In this document: in pieces, positions 10,342 through 19,682 of the stretch
Position numbering within the stretch: position 1 is the stretch's first letter
Layout of the letters: each line of letters begins with the position of its first letter
NCBI GenBank assembly: GCA_030142985.1
Contig: CP125320.1
Span: 687,639-751,638, forward strand
Direction of reading: 5' to 3'
DNA: 64,000 nt
DNA from: Candidatus Ruthturnera sp. Tsphm01
GTDB lineage: Bacteria; Pseudomonadota; Gammaproteobacteria; PS1; Pseudothioglobaceae
The notes under the pieces: model-generated
Told to the model about the DNA's origin: nothing
The model's input: only the letters and a program-made list of their open reading frames with translations
The model's database searches: none
Made by a program: the position numbers and the translations under genes

Positions 10342-11259
10342 TTAGTACTCTTTTGAGATGTTAATCCAATCTTGAGGTTGAATAAAACGCGTATATAGCC
10401 TTGCTTCTTCGCTACCTAGCTCTGGTTCGTATCGATACTCCCAGCGCACCAATGGCGGTAATGACATCAAAATTGATTCACTACGACCGCCTGTTTGCAA
10501 GCCAAATAAAGTACCCCGATCATAAATTAAATTAAATTCAACATAACGTCCCCGACGATAAAGCTGGAATTGCCTTTCATGGTCTGTATAAGATGTTTTT
10601 TTTCTACGCTCAACAATAGGACGATAAGCTTTAATATAGCCATCACCCACACTTTTCATAAAAGCAAAACACTCATCAAAGCCACCTTCATTAAGATCAT
10701 CAAAAAACAAACCGCCAATACCACGTTGTTCGTCTCTATGTTTTAAATAAAAATAATCATCACACCATTTTTTGTATTTTGGATAGACATCTTCACCAAA
10801 TGGATCGCATGCTCGTTTGGCTGATTGATGCCAAAAGATTGCATCTCCATCAAAGCCATAATATGGCGTTAAATCAAAGCCACCGCCAAACCACCAAATA
10901 GGAGTTTCACCTTCTTTTTCAGCGATAAAAAATCGAACATTAGCATGTGAAGTTGGCACGTAAGGATTGTGTGGATGAATCACTAATGACACGCCTAAAG
11001 CGGTAAACCTACGCCCTGCTAACTCTGGTCTTAGCGTAGTAGCTGAGGCTGGCATGTCATCGCCACGTACGATTGAAAAATTAACACCCGCTTGCTCAAA
11101 CACAGCGCCATTACTCAGTACTCGGGTTAGTCCATTGCCTGTATTATTTGGTTTTTCCCAAGCATCTTTAATAAACTCAGCCTTACCATCTACTTGCTCA
11201 AGTTGAGCGCAAATATTGAATTGCAACATTAATAAATATTTTTTAATTTGTTCAATCAT
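10342..11259 (-). CDS. hemF: Oxygen-dependent coproporphyrinogen III oxidase HemF
   Basis: A 305-residue HemF enzyme that oxidatively decarboxylates coproporphyrinogen III to protoporphyrinogen IX using O2. Strong motifs: [46 protein letters not shown] and [20 protein letters not shown]. Its ATG overlaps the tsaC stop by 4 nt (ATGA), giving a xerC-tsaC-hemF-tusA-like run. Use of HemF implies at least microaerobic haem synthesis; an anaerobic HemN may exist elsewhere. Confidence 0.95.
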   Translation of the reverse strand: MIEQIKKYLLMLQFNICAQLEQVDGKAEFIKDAWEKPNNTGNGLTRVLSNGAVFEQAGVNFSIVRGDDMPASATTLRPELAGRRFTALGVSLVIHPHNPYVPTSHANVRFFIAEKEGETPIWWFGGGFDLTPYYGFDGDAIFWHQSAKRACDPFGEDVYPKYKKWCDDYFYLKHRDEQRGIGGLFFDDLNEGGFDECFAFMKSVGDGYIKAYRPIVERRKKTSYTDHERQFQLYRRGRYVEFNLIYDRGTLFGLQTGGRSESILMSLPPLVRWEYRYEPELGSEEARLYTRFIQPQDWINISKEY

Positions 11260-11792
11260 CTAATTTTCTCTCTAGTTTGCAGATTAATAATTTTTGATGC
11301 TTGGGTATTATAAGTTTTTGGCAGGATAATAAAATCTAATTTATCACTAAAGAATTTTTTTAAATCCAACATACTTGTTGCACTACGTTTGCTTGTAATA
11401 TTGGCACTACTTGAAACCAAAGCACTATTAGTGGTCGCACATAAATTAGTAATGAGTTGGTTATTACTCAATCTAAGTGCAACTGTATCAAAACTACCTG
11501 TTAATAATTTAGAAGTGCGTTCATTTGACTTGAGTAAATAAGTGGTTGACTGGACATCAATTGTTACATTAACCAACAAAGAAGCATCTTCGACATAATC
11601 AATAAAATAACGCACATCACTGGCTAATAGTATCAAGCCTTTAGCATTTGTACGGTGTTTAAGTTGCAGTATTTTAGCCATAGAAGTCTCGAACTTTGGC
11701 AAGCAAGTTAACCCTTGAATGGTATCAGTAGGATTGCTAATCACACCACCTGTTTTTAAACAAGATGCTGCAAACCTAGTCTTAAAATTCAT
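11256..11792 (-). CDS. tsaC: Threonylcarbamoyl-AMP synthase TsaC
   Basis: A 178-residue YrdC/Sua5-domain protein that makes threonylcarbamoyl-AMP for the t6A37 modification of ANN-decoding tRNAs. The family pattern [16 protein letters not shown] and the K-x-R motif in [13 protein letters not shown] are visible, as is SSSANIT later. The short, single-domain form corresponds to TsaC rather than the longer Sua5. The start overlaps xerC by 4 nt and the end overlaps hemF by 4 nt, so it is tightly coupled in the operon. TsaB, TsaD and TsaE are not in this window. Confidence 0.9.
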   Translation of the reverse strand: MNFKTRFAASCLKTGGVISNPTDTIQGLTCLPKFETSMAKILQLKHRTNAKGLILLASDVRYFIDYVEDASLLVNVTIDVQSTTYLLKSNERTSKLLTGSFDTVALRLSNNQLITNLCATTNSALVSSSANITSKRSATSMLDLKKFFSDKLDFIILPKTYNTQASKIINLQTREKIR

Positions 11793-12685
11793 GATTTTTT
11801 AGCTCTTGGGTGGCATTGGTCATACACTTTGGATAGTTCTAAAAAATCAAGATGAGTATAGACTTGGGTAGATTTAATACTGGAATGCCCTAAAAATTCT
11901 TGAGTAGAACGTAAATCGTGACTAGATTGTAAAAAGTGAGTTGCAGCTGCATGGCGTAACATATGCGGATACACATTAACTTTAATACCCGCCTCTAGTG
12001 CGCGTTTTTTGACCATATTTTGAACAGCCCTTACGCTCACTCTTTGTTGATTTTTATTCACAAATAATGCATGATTTGAGTGATTAAACAAACAACGACT
12101 AATGGCTTTCTGAGCCGCCTTACCAATTGGTGTATGTCTTACTTTTGAGCCCTTTCCAAGCACACGTAAAAACCCTTGATTTAAATCCACATCATTAACA
12201 TTTAAAGCAACCAATTCAGACACTCTAAGACCGCAAGAGTACATTACTTCAATCATTGCCACGTCTCTTAATTCAAGCCAAGTCCTTGATTTAGGCTTGA
12301 GCATAAGTAGAATACTATCATAATTAAGGATATTAGGTAAGTTATGATTAATTTTTGGGCTTTGCAAATGAATGGCGCAATTGTTACTCAGCTGTTCGTG
12401 ATTAACAAGATAGGTTAAAAAACCACGAATTGCAGACAAATTTCTACGGATAGTGCGGGCACTAATGTCTTGATGACGCATTTGCATTACAAACAAGTTA
12501 AGATGCTCACTAGTAAGATTTGACCACTGGTTAAGACTTTTCTTACGGGTAAATACTAGTAATTTTTCAAGGTCACGCTTATAAGCTTGTTGCGTATTAA
12601 TGGCGTAATGACGCTCAACTTTCAAATACTGAATAAAATTAGTAATCTGTTTATGCAAAATAACCCTTGTTTTTTTGTAATTCAC
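11789..12685 (-). CDS. xerC: Site-specific tyrosine recombinase XerC
   Basis: A 298-residue XerC/D recombinase that resolves chromosome dimers at dif. The N-terminal SAM-like DNA-binding domain is followed by the catalytic domain with R in CGLRVSELV, lysine in VLGKGSKVR, H-x-x-R in HMLRHAAATH, LGHSS, and the tyrosine in TQVYTHLD. The end ([12 protein letters not shown]) matches XerC rather than XerD. It starts with GTG. It diverges from htpG across 40 nt, and its neighbours are housekeeping genes, so it is not a phage integrase. Confidence 0.9.
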   Translation of the reverse strand: MNYKKTRVILHKQITNFIQYLKVERHYAINTQQAYKRDLEKLLVFTRKKSLNQWSNLTSEHLNLFVMQMRHQDISARTIRRNLSAIRGFLTYLVNHEQLSNNCAIHLQSPKINHNLPNILNYDSILLMLKPKSRTWLELRDVAMIEVMYSCGLRVSELVALNVNDVDLNQGFLRVLGKGSKVRHTPIGKAAQKAISRCLFNHSNHALFVNKNQQRVSVRAVQNMVKKRALEAGIKVNVYPHMLRHAAATHFLQSSHDLRSTQEFLGHSSIKSTQVYTHLDFLELSKVYDQCHPRAKKS

Positions 12686-12725
12686 CCATATTGATACATT
12701 TTACGCACAAAACAGGAATAAAAAA

Positions 12726-14576
12726 ATGGCAGAAAAACAAACGCATACTTTTCAAACGGAAGTCTCGCAACTATTAGATTTGATGATTCACTCTTTGTAT
12801 TCAAACAAAGAAATTTTCTTGCGTGAGTTGGTTTCTAACGCCTCTGATGCAGTTGATAAATTAAAATTCAAATCCTTATCAAATGATACTTTGATTGAGG
12901 GTAGAAAAGAGTTGCAAATCCACATTGATGTGAATAAAGAGGCGAACATGATTACCATTACTGATAACGGTATTGGCATGACTGAAGCAGAAGTTAATAA
13001 GAACATCGGCACCATTGCTAATTCCGGCACTAAGAAATTTTTAAAAAGTTTGGATGAAAAACAAGCACAAGATGCTAACTTAATTGGTCAATTTGGCGTG
13101 GGATTTTATTCTAGTTTTATTGTTGCTGATAAGGTCGAACTAATTACCAGAAAAGCTGGTAGCAAAAGCAAAAAAGGCACAAAATGGACCTCTACTGGCA
13201 AGGGAAAATATTCAATAGAAAGTGTTGATTGCCCGAATTTTGGCACTACAGTGACACTGCACATCAAAAAAGATGAAAAAGAATTTTTAGACGATTATCG
13301 CCTGCGTGGTATTGTTTCAAAATACTCAGACCATATTACCGTGCCAATTATGATGATTAAAGCTAGTGAAGATGGCAAAGACATTGAATATGAGCGTATT
13401 AATAAAGCCAATGCTTTTTGGACTCAAGATAAGCGCAACCTTAAACAAGAAGATTATGATGAATTTTACAAGTCACTCACTTATGACTTTGAGGCACCAC
13501 TGACGCAATTGCACAATAGAGTTGAAGGCAATCTAGATTACACTTCATTGCTATTTATCCCATCAAAAGCTCCTTATGACATGTGGGAGCCTAAGCACAA
13601 AGGTGGCATTAAACTCTATGCTAAACGTGTATTTATTATGGAAGATAATGAAGCTCTAATGCCTTTGTATCTGCGTTTTGTTAAAGGTGTGATTGACACG
13701 GCTGATTTGCCATTAAATGTATCCCGTGAAATTTTGCAAGGCAATAAAGTGGTTGACACCATTCGCAAGGCGAGTGTTAAACGCATTTTATCAGCCTTAG
13801 AAAAAATAGCTAAAAATAAACCCGAAGATTATGCAAAATTTTGGCAAGAATTTGGCATGGTGATAAAAGAAGGTGTGGTTGAAGACTTTGCCAACAAAGA
13901 CAAAATTGCAAAACTTTTACGCTTTACTACTAATAAAAGTGAAAACGCCACACAAACAGCAACGCTTGAATGTTATGTAAAAAGCATGCAAAAAGACCAA
14001 AAATACATTTATTACATCACTGCTGAAACTTATGAAGCTGCCAAAGGTTCGCCACATTTAGAAATTTTTAACCAAAAAGGCATTGAAGTGCTACTACTAT
14101 CTGACCGTGTTGATGAATGGATGGTGAGTAATTTTGGAGAATTTGAAGGTGTTTCATTTAAATCAATTGCTAAAGGTGATTTAGAAGACCTTGATTCTAA
14201 AGAGGAAAAGAAAGCCAAAGAAGAGGTTACTAAAAACTTTGAAAAAGTCATTGAGAAAATGCAGAAAATTCTTGATACTCAGGTTAAAAAAATTAAAGTA
14301 TCTTCCCGTCTTAGTGAATCCCCTTCTTGTTTGGTGGCTGATGAAAATGAAATGGGTAGCAACATGGAAAGGATTATGAAATCCTTAGGTCAAGACGTGC
14401 CAGATACCAAGCCAATTCTTGAAATCAACCCAACTCATACATTGGTTAAAAAACTTAAAACTAAAATTGATGAGGATTTAGTGAAAGTTTTATTTGACCA
14501 GGCTGTTTTATCAGAAGGTGGGCAGCTTAAAGACCCAGCTGAGTTTGTAAAACGTATGAATAAACTGATTAATTAA
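12726..14576 (+). CDS. htpG: Molecular chaperone HtpG (Hsp90)
   Basis: A 616-residue bacterial Hsp90. The N-terminal GHKL ATPase domain shows LVSNASDAVDKL, DNGIGM, IGQFGVGFYSSFIVAD and GTTVTLH. The middle domain contains PLYLRFVKGVIDTADLPLNVSRE with the catalytic arginine region, and the C-terminal dimerisation domain is complete. It is a single-gene unit closed by an intrinsic terminator. The upstream gap to xerC is only 40 nt, so its promoter is compact or lies partly in xerC. No obvious sigma-32 promoter was recognised. Confidence 0.96.
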   Translation: MAEKQTHTFQTEVSQLLDLMIHSLYSNKEIFLRELVSNASDAVDKLKFKSLSNDTLIEGRKELQIHIDVNKEANMITITDNGIGMTEAEVNKNIGTIANSGTKKFLKSLDEKQAQDANLIGQFGVGFYSSFIVADKVELITRKAGSKSKKGTKWTSTGKGKYSIESVDCPNFGTTVTLHIKKDEKEFLDDYRLRGIVSKYSDHITVPIMMIKASEDGKDIEYERINKANAFWTQDKRNLKQEDYDEFYKSLTYDFEAPLTQLHNRVEGNLDYTSLLFIPSKAPYDMWEPKHKGGIKLYAKRVFIMEDNEALMPLYLRFVKGVIDTADLPLNVSREILQGNKVVDTIRKASVKRILSALEKIAKNKPEDYAKFWQEFGMVIKEGVVEDFANKDKIAKLLRFTTNKSENATQTATLECYVKSMQKDQKYIYYITAETYEAAKGSPHLEIFNQKGIEVLLLSDRVDEWMVSNFGEFEGVSFKSIAKGDLEDLDSKEEKKAKEEVTKNFEKVIEKMQKILDTQVKKIKVSSRLSESPSCLVADENEMGSNMERIMKSLGQDVPDTKPILEINPTHTLVKKLKTKIDEDLVKVLFDQAVLSEGGQLKDPAEFVKRMNKLIN

Positions 14577-14589
14577 TCAGTTTAGATTA

Positions 14590-14627
14590 GCCATAAAAAA
14601 ACCTGGTTTTTTAGGTTTTTTTATGGC
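14590..14627. terminator. Bidirectional intrinsic terminator, htpG/trmJ
   Basis: A 15-bp inverted repeat (GCCATAAAAAAACCT and its complement, 14590-14604 and 14613-14627) with an 8-nt loop sits between the convergent htpG and trmJ. T runs on both sides allow it to work in both directions. The trmJ stop codon (14621-14623) lies inside its stem. Confidence 0.8.
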
Positions 14628-15364
14628 TTTTTAAAAGGTTTAATATTTCTAAGAATACCTCTAAAAATTGCCACTTCTTCTTTTTCAGGCTCTGCTCTAG
14701 CAAAAAAACGACGTAGTCTACGCATTAATAAAGCTTTAGGGCGTTTGTCTTCAAAATATTCTATATGTTCCAATACTTGAGCAAGATGGGTGTAAAAACT
14801 TTCTAATTCATCAAAGTCAACCAACTCATTAGCACTTTTTTCAAATTCAGTTGTGGTGTTGTCAACGTAATTCTGATAGGCAAATACCTGAATGGCTGAT
14901 GCAACATTTAAAGAAAAATAATTAGGATTGCCTGGAATAGTCATGAGTATTTGACACAAGTCTAATTCCTTATTAGTCAATCCTGCTCTTTCCGTGCCAA
15001 ATATCACCGCAACCTTTTGATTTTCAACCGTAACGGTTTTTTGAATTTCACTGCAAGCACCCACAACATCCATTTGACGCCATTTAATATTGCGCTGACG
15101 CGCACTAGCGCCAATCACTAAATGCACACCTTGTAAAGCTTCTTCTAAAGACTCACAAACCACAGCATTTGACAGTACATCATCTGCACCACTAGCTCTA
15201 GCAGTGGCTGTGGCCGATGGATAGCCTTTTGGATTAACCAAATACAAACGTGACAGGCTCATATTTTTCATCGCACGGGCTGCTGCGCCGATATTACCAG
15301 GCTCAGTAGTATTAACCATAACCACACGTACGTTATCAAAGGTATAATTTGTTTCTTTTTTCAT
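14621..15364 (-). CDS. trmJ: tRNA (cytidine/uridine-2'-O-)-methyltransferase TrmJ
   Basis: A 247-residue SPOUT-class methyltransferase that methylates the ribose of nucleotide 32 in tRNA. Signatures include NTTEPGNIGAAARAMKNM, VIFGTERAGLTN and the knot motif IPGNPNYFSLNVASAIQV. A longer reading frame exists upstream to 15433 but overlaps suhB; the conserved start is the ATG at 15364. Divergent trmJ/suhB is also the order in E. coli, but here the start codons are only 13 nt apart. Confidence 0.93.
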   Translation of the reverse strand: MKKETNYTFDNVRVVMVNTTEPGNIGAAARAMKNMSLSRLYLVNPKGYPSATATARASGADDVLSNAVVCESLEEALQGVHLVIGASARQRNIKWRQMDVVGACSEIQKTVTVENQKVAVIFGTERAGLTNKELDLCQILMTIPGNPNYFSLNVASAIQVFAYQNYVDNTTTEFEKSANELVDFDELESFYTHLAQVLEHIEYFEDKRPKALLMRRLRRFFARAEPEKEEVAIFRGILRNIKPFKKP

Positions 15365-15377
15365 TTTGTCTTCTGTT

Positions 15378-16178
15378 ATGCACCCTACGCTTAATATTGC
15401 CGTTAAAGCCGCTCGAAAAGCTGGCGACATCATCTTAAGATATCACAACCAAATTGATATTTTAACGATTGAAAATAAAGCAACTCATGACTTTGTTTCC
15501 GAAGTGGACAAAGCTGCTGAAGATGCCATTATAGACGAGTTGAAATACGCCTTTCCCAATCATTCAATGCTGGGTGAAGAAAACGGTGAAATTTTAGGCG
15601 ACAATCGTTTTCAATGGATTATTGACCCATTAGATGGTACCACTAATTACTTGCATGGTTTTCCGCAATATGCAGTATCCATTGCCTTGTATGAAAACAA
15701 TGAACCGACACACGCCGTAGTATATGACCCTTTTAAAGAAGAGTTGTTTACTGCCTCTAAAGGCGAAGGTGCTTATTTAAATGAACAAAGAATTCGTACT
15801 ACTCACACCAATGGCTTTGAAAATACATTAATCGGTACAGGCTTTCCATTCAAAGTGCCACAGCATTTAGATGCTTATTTAAATATGTTTAAAGCCATTC
15901 ATCCAAAAGTTGCTGGTATTCGCCGTGCTGGCTCTGCTGCACTTGATTTGGCTTATTTGGCCGCGGGTCGGTTGGATGGTTTTTGGGAAATTGAACTTAA
16001 TATTTGGGATATTGCCGCTGGTGTGCTTTTAGTCAAAGAAGCAGGCGGTTTTGTGGGTGACTTTTCAGGACGAGATAAATACCTAGAAACAGGCAATGTG
16101 GTGGCTGGCAATGACCAAGTTTTTAAAGCCATTTTAAAAACCATTCATCCGCATTTAACAGCTGATTTACAACGTTAA
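15378..16178 (+). CDS. suhB: Inositol-1-monophosphatase family protein SuhB
   Basis: A 266-residue IMPase-fold phosphatase. The Mg2+ sites are present: GEENGE, IDPLDGTTNYLHG and WDIAAGVLLVKEAGG. In Enterobacteria SuhB also joins the NusB/NusE/NusG antitermination complex on rRNA. The ATG at 15378 gives MHPTLNIAVKAARKAG, the canonical SuhB N terminus; a TTG at 15366 would add four residues. Promoters for both suhB and trmJ must lie within each other's coding sequence. Confidence 0.93.
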   Translation: MHPTLNIAVKAARKAGDIILRYHNQIDILTIENKATHDFVSEVDKAAEDAIIDELKYAFPNHSMLGEENGEILGDNRFQWIIDPLDGTTNYLHGFPQYAVSIALYENNEPTHAVVYDPFKEELFTASKGEGAYLNEQRIRTTHTNGFENTLIGTGFPFKVPQHLDAYLNMFKAIHPKVAGIRRAGSAALDLAYLAAGRLDGFWEIELNIWDIAAGVLLVKEAGGFVGDFSGRDKYLETGNVVAGNDQVFKAILKTIHPHLTADLQR

Positions 16179-16183
16179 AAAAA

Positions 16184-16402
16184 ATGCCATTTAAAAATAA
16201 AATCTTTAAAAATTCTTTATTTTTACTGTTTTTGGGTTCTGTTTTTCTTTTTCTTGAAAATACTTTCCACCAATATATAGACGCCCAAGGCTGGCTACAC
16301 GAAAGTATGTTTATGCCACTAGGGGGCTTTTTTTTGATGTTGGGTGTTGCTGGCATTGTTATTTGCCTTATTTTATTTGTTTTAAATTTAATTAAACATT
16401 AG
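16184..16402 (+). CDS. Small two-helix membrane protein, unknown
   Basis: A 72-residue protein starting 5 nt after the suhB stop, probably translationally coupled. It has a basic N terminus (MPFKNKIFKN), a first hydrophobic helix (residues about 11-23), a polar loop with FHQYIDAQGWLHES, and a second helix (about 45-68) ending in a basic tail. This is a hairpin with both ends probably cytoplasmic. I do not recognise the family. Its 3' end overlaps yciK convergently by 11 nt. The phase of its hydrophobic pattern and its spacing suggest a real gene. Confidence 0.6.
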   Translation: MPFKNKIFKNSLFLLFLGSVFLFLENTFHQYIDAQGWLHESMFMPLGGFFLMLGVAGIVICLILFVLNLIKH

Positions 16403-17144
16403 GCAAGACAAGTTGCTCTCCATTTAGTTTTTTAGCTTTTTTGCTCATTAAATACACAATCACTGGGCTTTTTGTATCAGGCAATGGATTATTATCAGCA
16501 TTTTCAGCAGGGTAAGCAGTTCTTCTCATTTCGGTTCTCATACGCCCTGGGTCAATGGAGTTGACTTTAATATTGGTTTTTTCAAGCTCTTCAGATAAGG
16601 TTTTACTTATACCTTCAATGGCAAACTTACTTACACCATACGCGCCCCAATATGCCTTGGCTACACGCCCCACTGATGAAGACAAAAACAGCACACGAGC
16701 ATCGCTTGATTTATTCAAAACTGGGATTAACGCTTGAGTGAGCATAAAAGGCGCATTAACATTGATTTGCATGGTTGAATACCATAGTTTAATGTCATAT
16801 TGCTCAATTGGCATCATGGTGCCAATAATACTGGCATTATGAATAAGCCCATCAAGTTGTCCAAAATTATCCAAAATGTTTTTTTGTAACTGCTCATAAT
16901 GCTCAGGGGTTGCACCTTCTAAATCAAGTGGATAAAGAATAGGCTCTTGATAGCCCAAATCTAGAACTTCGTCATAAGTGGTTTCTAGCGAGTCCAAATC
17001 ACGACCTAACATGATAATGTTTGCACCTGCTTTGGCAAGATCAAGTGTCATTGCTCTACCAAAGCCACGATTTGCACCAGTAACTAAAATAACTTTATTT
17101 TTTAACTCATCTTTAGTGATTGAATAATTGGTTGAAATTTCCAT
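16392..17144 (-). CDS. yciK: Short-chain dehydrogenase, YciK family
   Basis: A 250-residue classical SDR. The cofactor motif TGANRGFGRAM, the NNAG-equivalent HNAS, the catalytic Ser in LFLSSSVGR, and YxxxK in YGVSK are all present. The region FMLTQALIPVLNKSSDARVL and VNSIDPGRMRTEMRR follow E. coli YciK closely. YciK is an NAD(P)-dependent oxidoreductase of unclear substrate. It abuts rmuC (start shared around 17144) in an operon gph-rmuC-yciK. Unlike the SDR at 25138 it appears intact. Confidence 0.88.
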   Translation of the reverse strand: MEISTNYSITKDELKNKVILVTGANRGFGRAMTLDLAKAGANIIMLGRDLDSLETTYDEVLDLGYQEPILYPLDLEGATPEHYEQLQKNILDNFGQLDGLIHNASIIGTMMPIEQYDIKLWYSTMQINVNAPFMLTQALIPVLNKSSDARVLFLSSSVGRVAKAYWGAYGVSKFAIEGISKTLSEELEKTNIKVNSIDPGRMRTEMRRTAYPAENADNNPLPDTKSPVIVYLMSKKAKKLNGEQLVLPNV

Positions 17145-18280
17145 TAGCTTAATTCCTTTTTACTTTGAACACCTAATTCTTTTAATTTTTCAGCACGACC
17201 AATAAGATTGCCCTTGCCATCGGATAACTTACTCCTAGCATCCTTGTAACTTTTAGAAGCCTTATCAAGGTGTTTCTCAATATCATCCATTGATTGAATA
17301 AAACCAAACAATTTGTCATACATCGCACCTGCTTGGCGTGCAATTTCTTCAGAATTTTGATTTTGACGTTCAGTTTGCCAAATATGATGCACAGTTTTAA
17401 GACTCATCATCAGCGTTGAAGGTGATACTAAAATAATGTTCTTTTTCAATGCCATGGTGAATAAATCTGGCCTTTGCTCAAGCGCTATCAAAAGTGCAGA
17501 TTCAATTGGGATAAACACAAAAATAAAATCAAGTGTTAGTACGCCTTGTAAATTCTCATATTCTTTAATGCTAATGCCATTAATATGTGCCTCAATAGAA
17601 GTCACATGCGCCTTAAGTAGTTGTTTATTTGACTGATTAGCAATATAGTTCTTATAAGCCTTCAGCGAGACTTTTGAGTCAATAATAATGTCTTTTTCCT
17701 CAGGAAGATGTAGAACCACATCAGGCTTAAATGCCTCGCCTGATTCATTCTTAAACTGTTTTTGCGTGTCAAATTCATACCCTTCTCGCAAACCAGAGCT
17801 GGATAAAATAGAGCTTAAAATCATCTCACCCCAATCGCCTTGTTGTTTGTTGTCATAGGTCAAGGCATTGGTTAAATTTTGTGTGGTTTCTTGTGCTTCA
17901 ATACTGGTTTTTTTCAAATTTTTTATTTGTACAGATAGGGTTGCTCTTTCTTTGATTTGCTCGCTAGTAATCGTTTCAATTTTATCTCGAAACTCTTTAA
18001 GTTGCGCTTGTAGGGGGGTTAATAATTCAGAATTTTTAATGCTCAAATCATGACGATCTTTTGCCAAAATATCACCTGCTATGGCTTTAAAGTCTTTACT
18101 CATTTGCACTTTAGCGATATTAATTAAATCAATTTGATTTTCATAAGACTTGATTTTTTCATCTAGGCGCACCTCAAGGCGAATTTTGTCAGATTTTAAT
18201 GCTTGTAATTGAGGGTTTAAATAAAAATAAACAACCATTACACCAGCAGCCATTCCTAATAATAAATTCAATATATCCAC
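17144..18280 (-). CDS. rmuC: DNA recombination protein RmuC
   Basis: A 378-residue protein with an N-terminal membrane anchor (LLLGMAAGVMVVYFYL), a coiled coil over about residues 25-140, and a PD-(D/E)xK-like nuclease domain: QGDWGEMILSSIL, FKPDVVLHLPEEKDIIIDSKVSL. RmuC limits inversions at short inverted repeats and has recently been tied to DNA-crosslink processing. It shares a base with the gph stop region and with yciK, so the three genes are fully coupled. Confidence 0.9.
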   Translation of the reverse strand: MDILNLLLGMAAGVMVVYFYLNPQLQALKSDKIRLEVRLDEKIKSYENQIDLINIAKVQMSKDFKAIAGDILAKDRHDLSIKNSELLTPLQAQLKEFRDKIETITSEQIKERATLSVQIKNLKKTSIEAQETTQNLTNALTYDNKQQGDWGEMILSSILSSSGLREGYEFDTQKQFKNESGEAFKPDVVLHLPEEKDIIIDSKVSLKAYKNYIANQSNKQLLKAHVTSIEAHINGISIKEYENLQGVLTLDFIFVFIPIESALLIALEQRPDLFTMALKKNIILVSPSTLMMSLKTVHHIWQTERQNQNSEEIARQAGAMYDKLFGFIQSMDDIEKHLDKASKSYKDARSKLSDGKGNLIGRAEKLKELGVQSKKELS

Positions 18281-18915
18281 TATATTAATGCCAATAATTC
18301 TTCTGCTTGATTAATTAAATAATCATAATGCCAGTCTTTTTTCACTTTGCCATAACCGTAAGTAACAGCCACAGTTTTAATATGGGCATTCTGCCCCGCC
18401 AGCATGTCATTTTTATCATCACCAACAAACAAGCACTGACTTGGGTTAATTGCTAATTGTGCACAAGCATATAATAGCGGCGCTGGGTGTGGCTTATTAA
18501 ATGCTAATGTATCGCCACAAACTACTACATCTGGATTTATATCAAGCTTTTCTAATAACAAATGAGTCAAATTTTCAGGCTTGTTGGTAACCACCCCAAA
18601 AAACATCTGCCTAGTTTTAATGGTTTTAATAAGTACATCAATACCTGAAAATGTTTTAGAAAATTGATTTATATTATCCCTATAAATATTTAATATTTTT
18701 TGGTGTCTGTCAGTAAAATCAGGATGAGACTCATCACAATCAAAGCCAAACTTGATTAATGCCTTGCCTCCTAACGCAACTAGGGGCTTGATTTTTCCAT
18801 AAGGTTTTTCACTTAAACCACTACACTTAAGTAATGTATTTAATGCATAAGCTAAATCGGGTGCAGTGTCAATCAGTGTGCCATCTAAATCAAATAAAAT
18901 GGTGTTAATGCTCAT
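18280..18915 (-). CDS. gph: HAD-family phosphatase, phosphoglycolate phosphatase type
   Basis: A 211-residue HAD hydrolase with the nucleophile motif LFDLDGTLIDTAPDLAYALN, VVTNKP (motif II), and VGDDKNDMLAGQNA (motif IV). The C1 cap between motifs I and II is the Gph type. It likely dephosphorylates 2-phosphoglycolate, which in an autotroph arises from RuBisCO oxygenation; otherwise it comes from DNA repair. MupP, an N-acetylmuramate 6-phosphate phosphatase of the AmgK/MurU route, is a close relative and is a real alternative given amgK and murU at 39419-41025. Confidence 0.82.
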   Translation of the reverse strand: MSINTILFDLDGTLIDTAPDLAYALNTLLKCSGLSEKPYGKIKPLVALGGKALIKFGFDCDESHPDFTDRHQKILNIYRDNINQFSKTFSGIDVLIKTIKTRQMFFGVVTNKPENLTHLLLEKLDINPDVVVCGDTLAFNKPHPAPLLYACAQLAINPSQCLFVGDDKNDMLAGQNAHIKTVAVTYGYGKVKKDWHYDYLINQAEELLALI

Positions 18916-18980
18916 GTAGCAATCTCTATCGGTTAAAATTATAAGTCTATAAATTATAACGCTTACACTTACAATTTCTT

Positions 18981-19682
18981 ATGCTGTTTTTAAGATCATT
19001 ATTATATTTTTTAGGCTCGTCTATTGCTTTGATAATTTTAGTAATCATTGCACTAATCTTGTTCTTCTTGCCATTTAAGTTTCGCTACGCTGTTTTATCT
19101 AAGTGGTCAATGTTTTGCTTGTGGTGGTTAGCATTCACGCTTAATGTTAAACTTCAAGTGATTGGCAAAGAAAACATTCCTTCTAAACCCTGTGTGATTA
19201 TTTCTAACCATCAATCTACCTGGGAAACTTTTGGATTTCAGCAAATATTTCCACTGCAAACTTGGGTACTTAAACAAACTTTGTTATGGATTCCTTTTTT
19301 TGGCTGGGGGTTGGCGTTACTCAAACCTATTGTTATTAATCGTGGTGATAAATTAAAAGCATTAAAAACGATTATAAAGCAAGGAGAGGCTCGACTAAAA
19401 GAAGGTATTTTTGTGGTAGCCTTTCCAGAAGGCACTCGCCAGCCTTATAAAAAACTAGGGCGATATCAAAGTGGTGCTATAGCCATTGCCAAAAAAGCCT
19501 CTTGCGATGTCCTGCCTGTTTACCACAATGCTGGCTCAACATGGCCCAAAGGTAGTTTCATAAAACACCCAGGTACCATCACTGTTATTATTGGCAAGCC
19601 AATTAATGTAGAAGGAAAGCCTGCTAAAGAGTTGACTCAAAATATTAGAAATTGGACACAAAAACAAAGTGAAAAATTTTAG
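18981..19682 (+). CDS. plsC: 1-acyl-sn-glycerol-3-phosphate acyltransferase PlsC
   Basis: A 233-residue acyltransferase that converts lysophosphatidate to phosphatidate. It has an N-terminal membrane segment (about residues 1-33), the H-x4-D-like block read as SNHQSTWETF, and FPEGTRQP. The glutamate in NHQSTWE replaces the aspartate of NHxxxxD, which is normal for this PlsC subgroup (NHQSxWET). It diverges from gph across 65 nt and its 3' end overlaps the TolC-like gene by 14 nt. Confidence 0.92.
   Translation: MLFLRSLLYFLGSSIALIILVIIALILFFLPFKFRYAVLSKWSMFCLWWLAFTLNVKLQVIGKENIPSKPCVIISNHQSTWETFGFQQIFPLQTWVLKQTLLWIPFFGWGLALLKPIVINRGDKLKALKTIIKQGEARLKEGIFVVAFPEGTRQPYKKLGRYQSGAIAIAKKASCDVLPVYHNAGSTWPKGSFIKHPGTITVIIGKPINVEGKPAKELTQNIRNWTQKQSEKF

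Noticed and set aside
11789-12685. Tyrosine recombinase as the integrase of a genomic island
   Set aside because: Sequence and C-terminal end match XerC, neighbours are housekeeping genes, and no tRNA or attachment repeat is near.
15366-15433. Longer N termini for trmJ and suhB
   Set aside because: They would overlap each other, and both proteins start with conserved residues at the shorter starts.
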